A DNA stretch of 5,919 nt from Actinomycetota bacterium (GTDB lineage Bacteria > Actinomycetota > Acidimicrobiia > Spongiisociales > UBA11373): assembly GCA_030688105.1 (NCBI GenBank), contig JAUYIV010000056.1, forward strand, positions 1 through 5,919, given 5' to 3'. Position numbers and translations under genes: made by a program. The notes under the pieces were generated by a model, which was given only the letters and a program-made list of their open reading frames with translations, was not told the DNA's origin and did not search any database. This document shows, one piece after another, positions 1 to 5,672 of this stretch (its first letter is position 1; each line of letters starts with the position of its first letter).

Positions 1-757
1 ACGGGTTGGCGAGGCTCTTGTGCTGTCGCGCGAAGTTGTAGTGCAGGGTGTAGAGCGCGACCGCTGCGGCGTGGTTCTCGACCTTCTTGGAGAACCCGTT
101 GGTCAGCCGGGTGAACCGGCGCATCCCCATCCGCATGGTGAGGTTCTGCCGTTCGACGTAGCTGGTGCTGATCTTGTCGGGGTCGGGGTTCCCCATGACG
201 ACCCGGCCCTCGACGCCGATGCAGCGGGCCGGGGAGTAGCGACGCTGGTCCTCAGCGGTGGAGCCGTAGAGCTTGTGGAGCACCGCGAAGTCCACCCGGT
301 CCCGCATGAGAGAGTCCACGACCGTGAGGTAGAGGTTCAGCCCGTCGGTGGTGAGTTGGATGGGCCCGCGGAGCCGAGACTGCAGATCGTTGATGAACGC
401 ATACGCGTCGGCCAGGGTGCGCTCCCCAACCAGCCAAGACGGAACGAGCTTGGTGTCGGCGTCGATGGCGACCCAGGTCCACACGTCGCCGTAGCCGGGG
501 GTGCCCTTGAAGTCCTCGGGGACGTTCTTCTGCTTGGAGTAGCAGAACGACCAAATCTCGTCGGCCTCGACGGTTTTGCAGTCCAGGTTGCGCAGGGCCG
601 TGTCCTGGTAATCGGCGCAGGCTTGCCCTAAATCGACCAGGAGCTTGGTGACGGTGTTCTTGGCGGCTCCGGTGACGCGAACGGTGCCGCGGATGCTCAT
701 GCCTTCGGTGAGGCATCCGATGATCTGTCCCCGACGCTCCGTGCTCAACCTGTTCAT
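1..757 (-). CDS. IS1-family DDE transposase, 3' end beyond the window
   Basis: This gene reads from an ATG at 757 leftward with no stop, giving 252 residues before the edge. Its product would cut and join the ends of its own insertion sequence. Residues about 8-42 form a helix-turn-helix (GMSIRGTVRVTGAAKNTV) that aligns with the one in IS1 InsA. The catalytic domain has D66 (ADEIW), D138 (TTDG) and E202 (YVERQN), with R209 seven residues after the Glu. It also has the FSKKVENH...LHYNF tail that matches IS1 InsB (FSKSVELH...). It is one continuous frame, unlike IS1 itself, which needs a frameshift to join InsA and InsB. The N-terminal Cys4 zinc finger of InsA is absent, and extending upstream to the stop at 794-796 does not restore it. 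The reading frame is intact as far as seen. Only a few residues are probably missing at the C-terminus. The family call is from remembered motifs, not a search. Confidence 0.95.
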   Translation of the reverse strand, partial: MNRLSTERRGQIIGCLTEGMSIRGTVRVTGAAKNTVTKLLVDLGQACADYQDTALRNLDCKTVEADEIWSFCYSKQKNVPEDFKGTPGYGDVWTWVAIDADTKLVPSWLVGERTLADAYAFINDLQSRLRGPIQLTTDGLNLYLTVVDSLMRDRVDFAVLHKLYGSTAEDQRRYSPARCIGVEGRVVMGNPDPDKISTSYVERQNLTMRMGMRRFTRLTNGFSKKVENHAAAVALYTLHYNFARQHKSLANP

Positions 758-764
758 ACTGACT

Positions 765-793
765 ATTATGCCTGACCGCTTAGGGAAAGTCAA
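765..793 (-). promoter_or_regulatory. Promoter of the transposase, probably leaderless
   Basis: On the minus strand, TTGACT (793-788) is followed after exactly 17 bases by CATAAT (770-765). Each box is one base from the sigma70 consensus. Seven bases separate the -10 box from the ATG at 757, so transcription should begin at or within a base or two of the start codon. No Shine-Dalgarno sequence is present. In IS1 the transposase promoter lies partly in the terminal inverted repeat. The -35 box here may likewise be in the end of the element, but the other end is outside the window. Confidence 0.75.
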
Positions 794-811
794 CTAGTTT
801 GGTTTCCTGGC

Positions 812-840
812 TTGTAAAATCTTGACCGCCAATGTAACAT
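812..840 (+). promoter_or_regulatory. Possible promoter of the 850-2402 operon
   Basis: TTGTAA (812-817) and TAACAT (835-840) are separated by 17 bases. Each matches four of six consensus positions. The predicted start of transcription, about base 847, is within three bases of the ATG at 850, which again gives an almost leaderless message. No Shine-Dalgarno sequence precedes that ATG, which fits. A TTGACC at 822-827 is an alternative -35 box, but its matching -10 would overlap the start codon. An XRE-type product of the operon could bind here to repress itself, though no clear palindromic operator was found. Confidence 0.4.
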
Positions 841-849
841 GCGCCCAGA

Positions 850-1428
850 ATGAATCCACTCAACCCCATCGCCGAAGGCATGTTCCGAGGCCGGGCCTTC
901 GCGGACGAGATTGCCCAGCGTCACCGCGCAGCGTTCAACGACCTGCCGATCACCAAGATGGCCCGAGCGCACAACATGAGGTCGGCAATCCAGGCACTGA
1001 CGCTCAACGATCAGGTGGCGGGGTTCGCCCTCGTAGATGATTACCTGTGGACCGGACGCGTCGAGGTCGTCCACATCGACTCCGGTCAGCATTACCTTCT
1101 GAAAGCCCGCAACGCGATTCCCTTCGAAACGTCCAACCAGCGCAGCTTCTTCGAGGACATCGAAACGCCCCCTGGCGCAAACCCCCTGATGCTGTTGCTC
1201 TACGAGTTCGGAATGAGCACCCTCATCCTCGCCCAAGCTCCGGTCGATCGGCTCCGTCTCGACGGTCACATCCGATATCGACTTCTCGGTGAAATCGCTG
1301 ACGCCGGTGTCTGGTCCACCGACGACGTGCCGGGAATCGCCCCCTTCGACCAGGGAGCCGAAGACGACTTCGGCGACCTCTCCGACGATGTGCGGCTGCT
1401 CGGCGACAAAGACGGAGACCAGCAGTGA
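850..1428 (+). CDS. Protein of unknown function, partner of XRE-ImmA protein
   Basis: This is a 192-residue soluble protein with no signal peptide or membrane segment. I do not recognise its family. Residues 1-50 look helical. Residues 51-92 look like beta strands (VAGFALVDDYLW, RVEVVHID, HYLLKARNAIPF), and 112-128 is a hydrophobic stretch (PLMLLLYEFGMSTLIL). The last 25 residues are strongly acidic (EDDFGDLSDD and DKDGD). The ATG at 850 is the first possible start, since an in-frame stop lies at 835-837. The 3' end overlaps the next gene by four bases (GTGA), so the two should be translationally coupled. Small proteins encoded just before XRE-COG2856 proteins are often the toxin or effector half of a toxin-antitoxin pair, such as RosmerTA. 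By position this protein is a candidate for that role. It lacks the early Asp pattern expected of a PIN-type toxin. The gene is real with good confidence; the role is inference. Confidence 0.85.
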   Translation: MNPLNPIAEGMFRGRAFADEIAQRHRAAFNDLPITKMARAHNMRSAIQALTLNDQVAGFALVDDYLWTGRVEVVHIDSGQHYLLKARNAIPFETSNQRSFFEDIETPPGANPLMLLLYEFGMSTLILAQAPVDRLRLDGHIRYRLLGEIADAGVWSTDDVPGIAPFDQGAEDDFGDLSDDVRLLGDKDGDQQ

Positions 1429-2402
1429 ATCGCCTGAAGGCGGTCCGCGAAATCGACGGCTGGACCCAGCACACCCTGAGCGAGATGCTCGGAGTCTCGA
1501 CCGCCCTCATCTCGCTGGTCGAAACCGGCCGGCGACCCCTTACCTTCGACATCTCGCCGACCGGGTACTCCAACGAACGATTCGACCTCCCCGACATGTC
1601 CGAACCACTGCACCGGCAGAAGACCGCCACCCGCGTCACCGACACATATCGCGCGAAGGAACTCGTTCGGCTCGGCGGCGAGATCTTCACCGAACTTCGC
1701 GACCGCACACCGAATGCCCCGAAGGTCAGACTCGACCGGCTTCCCGCTCCTCGGAGCATCGAAGAGATCGAGTCCGTGGCGGTCGAGCTCCGCCTGTTGT
1801 TGTCCCTGGAAGCCTCAGGCCCGATCCGCAACCTCACCGCCGCGGTTGAGCGGGTTGGTGTGTGCTTGATCCCCCTCGTGGGATTGCCCGGCATCGACGG
1901 TCTGTCCGCATGGGTAAACGGCCAGCCAGTTATCGGCCTTTCACCCGCCGTACCAGGCGACCGATTCCGGTTCTCGCTCTCCCACGAACTCGCCCACCTT
2001 CTCTTCCATCACCAACGGAGCGAGAACGCTGAGAACGAGGCCAACCGCTTCGCGGGAGCACTCCTGGTGCCAAGGGATGACCTCGATCTTGCGCTCAGTG
2101 GAACCTCACCCACCCTGAAAGACTTCATCGGACTCAAGGCAAGCACCGGGATGTCCGTCGCTGCCCTCGTCTATCGCGCGCACGAACTCGGTCATCTCGA
2201 CGACAGCCGCTACCGATCTCTCCAAATCCAGATGGCGCGCTGGCGTCGAAGTGAGCCGGGCGAGTTCCCGCCCGTCACCGGAGCACTACTTCCCAGGCTG
2301 GTAGAAGAGGCTGGTGGGCACTCAACCGTGGCTGCCGATCTCAAGATGCCGGTCCGCCACGTAAGCGAGGTCACAAACTGGTCAGTGCTCCGAGCCGCCT
2401 GA
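1425..2402 (+). CDS. XRE helix-turn-helix with ImmA/IrrE metallopeptidase
   Basis: This 325-residue regulator and peptidase joins an XRE-type DNA-binding domain (about residues 3-40, with TQHTLSEMLGVS...ISLVETGRR) to a Peptidase_M78 (ImmA/IrrE, COG2856) domain at about 160-260. The zinc site is visible as HELAH at 187-191, with E205 in the following ENEANRFAGALLVP segment as likely third ligand. The linker segment FDLPDMSEPLH (53-63) and the tail segment VYRAHELGHLDDSRYRSL (249-266) fit the family as I remember it. Residues 289-319 may hold a second helix-turn-helix. The GTG start overlaps the previous stop, and GGAG at 1414-1417 gives a suitable ribosome binding site. ImmA cleaves the ImmR repressor of ICEBs1, and IrrE/PprI cleaves DdrO in Deinococcus. 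XRE-COG2856 fusions also act as antitoxins in toxin-antitoxin and defence modules. Here the protein probably controls its own operon and its neighbour, in the cytoplasm. The substrate is unknown. Confidence 0.93.
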   Translation: MNRLKAVREIDGWTQHTLSEMLGVSTALISLVETGRRPLTFDISPTGYSNERFDLPDMSEPLHRQKTATRVTDTYRAKELVRLGGEIFTELRDRTPNAPKVRLDRLPAPRSIEEIESVAVELRLLLSLEASGPIRNLTAAVERVGVCLIPLVGLPGIDGLSAWVNGQPVIGLSPAVPGDRFRFSLSHELAHLLFHHQRSENAENEANRFAGALLVPRDDLDLALSGTSPTLKDFIGLKASTGMSVAALVYRAHELGHLDDSRYRSLQIQMARWRRSEPGEFPPVTGALLPRLVEEAGGHSTVAADLKMPVRHVSEVTNWSVLRAA

Positions 2403-2639
2403 CTCCTTGGCCCACCGAGCAGCCGCGGCTTTGCGGGCAATCTCAGACCGTTCCTCAGGGGTGAGCTTGTCGGCGCGGGCCTTGCCGCCCTTCTGTCCCC
2501 CGAGCCGTCCCAACTCGACCGCGGCGGGGTTCTTGCCCTCGTAGGGGTCGTCGCCCTGATCGTCGGGATCGACCGACTGGGCGACAATGGCGGCGGCCCG
2601 ACTGTTGAGGTCCGTGGGTTTGCTTGACCGCTTGGGCAT
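2382..2639 (-). CDS. Small basic KGG-motif protein
   Basis: This encodes 85 residues from the ATG at 2639. An upstream in-frame ATG at 2690 would add 17 residues, but it would place the predicted promoter inside the gene, so the shorter form is preferred. The N-terminal half is polar and acidic (DPDDQGDDPYEG, 25-36). The C-terminal half is basic and Gly/Ala-rich, with NPAAVELGRLGGQKGGKAR (37-55) followed by KLTPEERSEIARKAAAARW (58-76). That pattern resembles small actinobacterial KGG-type or histone-H1-like proteins that may bind nucleic acid. No enzyme motif is present. Its 3' end overlaps the end of the XRE-ImmA gene by 21 bases on the opposite strand, so the two transcripts converge. The function is unknown, and nucleic-acid binding is inferred from composition only. 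Confidence 0.85.
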   Translation of the reverse strand: MPKRSSKPTDLNSRAAAIVAQSVDPDDQGDDPYEGKNPAAVELGRLGGQKGGKARADKLTPEERSEIARKAAAARWAKESGGSEH

Positions 2640-2645
2640 ACCCGA

Positions 2646-2674
2646 ACGGTAAGGCATAGCGGGGGCGGGGTCAA
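2646..2674 (-). promoter_or_regulatory. Leaderless promoter of the KGG-motif gene
   Basis: On the minus strand, TTGACC (2674-2669) and TACCGT (2651-2646) are 17 bases apart. The -10 box fits the actinobacterial TANNNT pattern, and six bases lie between it and the ATG at 2639. Transcription should therefore start at the initiation codon. No Shine-Dalgarno sequence is seen before that ATG. Confidence 0.55.
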
Positions 2675-2708
2675 CCTCCGTCAGAATCAAATTGACCCAC
2701 TACCGATC

Positions 2709-2737
2709 TGCGACCTATGGCCGCAGACTCCTAGCAT
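2709..2737 (+). promoter_or_regulatory. Possible leaderless promoter of the 2745 gene
   Basis: TAGCAT (2732-2737) fits TANNNT and ends seven bases before the ATG at 2745, the spacing expected for a leaderless mRNA. The -35 region is weak (TGCGAC at 2709-2714, 17 bases upstream). An alternative is TTGACC at 2692-2697 with TATGGC at 2716-2721 (18-base spacer), which would give a leader of about 20 bases. Confidence 0.4.
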
Positions 2738-2744
2738 CCGCGCT

Positions 2745-3515
2745 ATGGCGAAGGCCGCGTACCTGCGCGTGTACCTGCCGGCGGAGCGACTCGACGAGCC
2801 GCTCGTGCATGTCGCCGAGGTCGACGCGAGGGGCCGCGTGCTCACCCGGGGCGAGTACGGCGTGTGGGAGGAGTCGGTGCGAGAGGACGCCTTCGTGCTC
2901 GAAGACGAGGGCCGTCGGTATGTCTGCCCGCGCTATCCGAGGTTGCGGATGCTCGAGGGGCTCCTCGCGTTTCGCAACGCCTATAGAGGCCCGACCGCTT
3001 CGATGCTCGTGCCGGAGGCGACCGCGGTCCGCGCGGCTCGCGAGCTCGACCGGATCCAGGAGAGGTTTCCCACGGCGCGAAGTCACATCCTCACCTCGCC
3101 GTTTTTCGTCCCACTCCGGTGGTTTGCGGCATTCGACCCCTCCGAGCGTCTGCTCGTCGAGGACGAATCCAACCTCACCGTCCGCTATCGAACCCGGATG
3201 CGCGACGCCCTCAAACGGATGCGACGGTCGGCGCTGGTGCTCGAAGAGGCGGGATTCGACGATGCGATCGTCGCCCAGGTGTCGGACCTGGTCCGATGGA
3301 TGGAGCCGTTCCCCCAGCGGGGGATTCTCGAGTTGGACTACGGGGAGGTCGCTTCGCTCTTCACGAGGGCCGAGCTGGCCATCGACGAGTCGGCGGCCGA
3401 GGTGGCCGCCAGCATCACCGCTCTCGAGGAGGGCGACTACGAGGCCGCAGGCGAGCACTACTCGGCGGTGGCCTCCCGGTGGGCCCATGCCCAGTCGCTG
3501 GTGTATGCCAACTGA
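2745..3515 (+). CDS. Conserved-looking actinobacterial protein of unknown function
   Basis: This 256-residue cytoplasmic protein has no signal peptide or membrane segment. I cannot assign a function. It opens with AYLRVYLPAERL (5-16), which resembles the start of an uncharacterised family I associate with actinobacteria. The middle has a beta-rich part (about 20-92). The segment RGILELDYGEVASLF (192-206) looks like a family signature. The C-terminal 50 residues are helical, and ALEEGDYEAAGEHYSAVASRW (226-246) has the spacing of a single TPR-like helical hairpin. The ATG at 2745 is placed seven bases after a TANNNT box, and no ribosome binding site is visible, which supports a leaderless start. 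The DUF1992 gene follows after 13 bases (or overlaps it, if its earlier start is used), so the two are probably one operon. Codon use is typical GC-rich, with strong third-position G or C. Confidence 0.88.
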   Translation: MAKAAYLRVYLPAERLDEPLVHVAEVDARGRVLTRGEYGVWEESVREDAFVLEDEGRRYVCPRYPRLRMLEGLLAFRNAYRGPTASMLVPEATAVRAARELDRIQERFPTARSHILTSPFFVPLRWFAAFDPSERLLVEDESNLTVRYRTRMRDALKRMRRSALVLEEAGFDDAIVAQVSDLVRWMEPFPQRGILELDYGEVASLFTRAELAIDESAAEVAASITALEEGDYEAAGEHYSAVASRWAHAQSLVYAN

Positions 3516-3528
3516 TCCGGCGGACTCG

Positions 3529-3852
3529 ATGCCGGTCGACCGGGTCGAACGTCAAATTCGCGAGGCGATCGACCGCGGCGAATTCGATGCCCTACCCGGG
3601 GCGGGCAAGCCACTGGACGACGTCGACCGGCAATACGACCCCGGATGGTGGGCGAAGCGTTGGGTGGAGCGAGCCCATCGCGAGGATGCCGTGGCGGAGT
3701 TGCGCCTCAGGATCCGATCCGAGGTGCCCCGGCTCAAGGTGGCGCTCGACCGGGATGACGCGAAGCGGCGCATCGCGGAGCTGAATGCGCTCATCGCCGA
3801 AGCGAACGAATATCTCGGCAAAGCGGAACGAATTCCACCAATCACCTGGTGA
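3529..3852 (+). CDS. DUF1992 (DnaJC28-like) domain protein
   Basis: This encodes 107 residues that are almost entirely one DUF1992 domain (PF09350), the conserved region of the DnaJ homologue subfamily C member 28. The family hallmark VERQIREAIDRGEFDALPGAGKPLD spans residues 6-30, followed by the YDPGWWAKRWVER segment (36-48) and a helical C-terminal half (LRSEVP-like and RRIAELNALIAEANEYL, 80-96). The J domain is absent, as in most bacterial members. The molecular role of the family is not established. The ATG at 3529 is chosen because GGCGGA (3519-3524) precedes it and the N-terminus then fits the family. An in-frame ATG at 3505 would add eight residues and overlap the upstream gene by 11 bases. 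It is probably co-transcribed with the upstream 256-residue gene. Confidence 0.88.
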   Translation: MPVDRVERQIREAIDRGEFDALPGAGKPLDDVDRQYDPGWWAKRWVERAHREDAVAELRLRIRSEVPRLKVALDRDDAKRRIAELNALIAEANEYLGKAERIPPITW

Positions 3853-3867
3853 CCCTCCTCGGGATCC

Positions 3868-3891
3868 AGGGGCGGAACCGACCCGCCCTTT
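3868..3891 (+). terminator. Possible Rho-independent terminator after DUF1992 gene
   Basis: A stem of eight pairs joins 3868-3875 to 3883-3890. It has six G-C pairs plus a G-T and an A-T at the base, and a seven-base loop (AACCGAC). A short T run (3889-3891) overlaps the base of the stem. It lies 15 bases after the DUF1992 stop. The T run is short, so termination may be weak. Confidence 0.45.
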
Positions 3892-4045
3892 GGACCATGG
3901 GGCGCTGTTCAAACAGACGGCCGTCGGACCCGCACTCCGATGGAGGGGTTCAGATCGAGGGTGCCGCCGAGGCGGCTGGGACGTGGGTCATCGAGGTCGC
4001 CGGCCACCCGCCGCGGACGAGGGCGACCGCCTGAGTTCGAGTCGG
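3892..4045. other. Intergenic gap between convergent genes
   Basis: No convincing gene was found here. Two further inverted repeats are visible. GCCGC/GCGGC form a five-pair hairpin with a four-base loop at 3963-3976. GGTCGCC (3995-4001) and GGCGACC (4022-4028) could pair across a 20-base loop just beyond the S41 gene's stop. Neither has a T run on either strand. They may help end the converging transcripts. Confidence 0.4.
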
Positions 4046-5434
4046 CTACACCCCGGCGAGTGTCTCGAGCGCCGGGTCGAGCGCCGGGTCGGTCTCGAAG
4101 GTGAAGTCCTGCCAATTCCCTGAAACCTCGATGTCGGGGACGATGCCGTCACGCTCCCAGTCGGCGTCCGGATCGGACCGAGGGCGAAACACCTCGGCGG
4201 CGATCCAGACCATCGATCCCCCTTCCAGGGCGAATCCGTGGAGGGTCTCGACGTTGCCGATGGTGGTCTTGCCGATCACGACGGATCGGTCTCGGGCACC
4301 GAGGATGCCGGCGACGATTTCCCCGTAACTCTCTGTGTGCTTCCCTACGAGTATCGCCAACGGAACGGTGTCGCTGTTGTGCACCGGGTCCGCCTCGAGC
4401 GATAGCGCCCGCGTGCCGTCACGGCTGAGATAGTCCCCGACGGTGCCCCCGATGAACATGGACATGATCGGCTCGGCCACGACACTGGAGCCACCACCAT
4501 TCGGGCGCAGGTCGATGATGAGCCCGTCCAGCGGGCCGAATTCCTCGAGGGCGTCTCGCACCTGGTCGTCGATCGTCATGTCGAAGAAGGTCGGGATCAG
4601 GACGTAGGCGACGCGTCGCCCATCATCCACTGGGACCAGAGCAGCGTGGATGGCGACGTTGCCCTGGACCCGGGCCCTAACCGCGGCAACGGAACGCTCC
4701 TCCTCCCCGGGCGACCGAACCGTCATCACCACCAGGCTGCATTCGGGGCCTCGCAGGCGGTACGAGCGCGCTGCCGGGTCGTCACCCATGGGGAGGCCGT
4801 CGACAGCCACGATGCTGTCGTGGGGGCGCAGCCCAGATCGATCCGCGGGCGATCCGGGGAAGACGTTGACGATCGTTACCAGACCTTCATCGAAATCGGT
4901 GACCGCGAGGATCCCGATACCCACGTAGTCGTTGTCTCCGGAGAAGATCTCGTCGAGTGTGGCGACCTCCTCGGGGGTCTCGAAGCGAGAGTGCTCATCC
5001 CCCAGGGACTGGACGAGGTCGGAGATCCGCTCGTAGAGGGTTGCGGTCGCCATGCCGTGCTCGATGTCGGCGGCGAGGATGGCCACGGCCGAGCCCCAGT
5101 CGGCGCCTCCGAGGCTGGGGTCGAAGTAGCCGTCCCGTACGAGATCGTCGATGGTCTCCACGAGGAGCAGCTGACGCTCGGTCGACAGCTCTTCCGGTGG
5201 GAGGGTCGTCGGCGGAGGATCGTCGAGCGGGAGCGTGGTGATCGTGGTATCGGCGCACTCGGGCGGGACGTAGGGTGAGCCGGCGATTGTGGTCGAGGTG
5301 GTCGACCCGGTGGCGCCGTCCGTCGTCGAGGTACCGGTGCGTGTGGTCGAGGTGGCGGAGCCGGTAGTGGCGCGAGTGCAGGCGGCCATAGAGAGGACGA
5401 CCATGCAGACTGCGGTGATCCGGCGGAGCGTCAC
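4046..5434 (-). CDS. S41-family (CtpA-like) PDZ peptidase lipoprotein
   Basis: This 462-residue exported protein belongs to the tail-specific or C-terminal processing peptidase family, which degrades or trims proteins outside the membrane. A signal peptide with RR at 4-5 ends in a lipobox-like SMAAC, so Cys19 is the probable lipidation site. A Thr/Ser-rich spacer covers about 20-52. A helical domain with GDEHSRFETPEEV (145-157) precedes a PDZ domain at about 168-255 (VGIGILAV, PGSPADRSGLRPHDSIVAVDG). The peptidase core includes IIDLRPNGGG (306-315) and HTESYGEIVAGIL (366-378), with Ser369 aligning to the nucleophile. The position 25 residues later, normally the catalytic Lys in FGKG, is Asn394 in TIGNVE. 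The GTG start at 5434 is preferred over the ATG at residue 11 because it keeps the charged N-region and has a GGGAGG upstream. The gene stands alone, facing away from the tRNA cluster. It is either an S41 subgroup with different chemistry or a non-catalytic member. Confidence 0.94.
   Translation of the reverse strand: MTLRRITAVCMVVLSMAACTRATTGSATSTTRTGTSTTDGATGSTTSTTIAGSPYVPPECADTTITTLPLDDPPPTTLPPEELSTERQLLLVETIDDLVRDGYFDPSLGGADWGSAVAILAADIEHGMATATLYERISDLVQSLGDEHSRFETPEEVATLDEIFSGDNDYVGIGILAVTDFDEGLVTIVNVFPGSPADRSGLRPHDSIVAVDGLPMGDDPAARSYRLRGPECSLVVMTVRSPGEEERSVAAVRARVQGNVAIHAALVPVDDGRRVAYVLIPTFFDMTIDDQVRDALEEFGPLDGLIIDLRPNGGGSSVVAEPIMSMFIGGTVGDYLSRDGTRALSLEADPVHNSDTVPLAILVGKHTESYGEIVAGILGARDRSVVIGKTTIGNVETLHGFALEGGSMVWIAAEVFRPRSDPDADWERDGIVPDIEVSGNWQDFTFETDPALDPALETLAGV
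4067..4090. repeat. Perfect 12-base tandem duplication in S41 gene
   Basis: GAGCGCCGGGTC occurs twice in direct succession, at 4067-4078 and 4079-4090. On the minus strand it is in frame and encodes DPALDPAL near the C-terminus of the S41 protein. It is a simple in-frame duplication in a tail unlikely to matter for folding. Confidence 0.8.
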
Positions 5435-5438
5435 GCGG

Positions 5439-5444
5439 CCTCCC
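5439..5444 (-). promoter_or_regulatory. Shine-Dalgarno sequence of the S41 gene
   Basis: GGGAGG on the minus strand ends four bases before the GTG at 5434. The spacing is short, but the match is good. It decides the start in favour of the GTG. It also contrasts with the other genes of the window, several of which lack such a site. Confidence 0.6.
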
Positions 5445-5641
5445 GGGACCTCGGTCTGGCGAGGGTACCGGCGGGATCGGGATAGGCGCCTCGTGCTGGA
5501 GGCTGGAGGCTTCTCATCTGTGGTCAGGGTCAGAATGGGTGCCGTATCGGCCGAGCCAGGCGAGGCTCATTGGAGGCTCCGTCGAGACCGAACCGGGCTC
5601 GATGGGGCACGACAGTCCGGCGCAGAGGGACCTCGAGAGCC

Positions 5642-5672
5642 CGGACAGGCAAAAGGGGCACGGGTATATACT
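5642..5672 (+). promoter_or_regulatory. Probable promoter of the tRNA cluster
   Basis: An AT-rich TATATACT at 5665-5672 stands out in a GC-rich stretch. CGGACA (5642-5647) is 17 bases before TATATA, or 19 before TATACT. Transcription would begin near 5677-5680, giving a precursor leader of about 50 bases before tRNA-Glu. A second box, TATCCT at 5711-5716, lies 10 bases before the tRNA, but its -35 region is poor. The rest of the gap, 5435-5641, shows only short G/C-rich inverted repeats, such as GAGCC/GGCTC at 5553-5568, and no gene. Confidence 0.5.

Noticed and set aside
20..631. Plus-strand open frame of 203 codons
   Set aside because: It is the reverse-strand shadow of the transposase, which has clear catalytic motifs. 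This frame has low-complexity composition and no recognisable domain.
1223..1894. Minus-strand open frame of 223 codons
   Set aside because: It lies antisense to the 850-2402 operon, is Arg/Ser-rich and has no motif. It is a GC-rich shadow frame.
2181..2195. Second HExxH motif (HELGH, residues 253-257) in the XRE-ImmA protein
   Set aside because: It lies in the conserved YRAxELGxL segment that follows the zinc site in ImmA relatives. The first histidine looks like a chance substitution, and the true site is HELAH at 187-191.
2692..3504. N-terminal part of a 386-codon plus-strand frame ending in the DUF1992 domain
   Set aside because: Only the portion after 3505 or 3529 resembles a protein family. 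The earlier part is Ser/Arg/Cys-rich and overlaps the 256-residue gene in another frame, so it is not a fusion.
3849..4034. 61-codon frame starting with GTG that overlaps the DUF1992 stop
   Set aside because: There is no recognisable motif, and it runs through the probable terminator hairpin. Composition is unremarkable, and there is no ribosome binding site.
4646..5278. Plus-strand frame of 210 codons inside the S41 gene
   Set aside because: It is antisense to the PDZ and N-terminal regions of a clear S41 protein, with no domain of its own.
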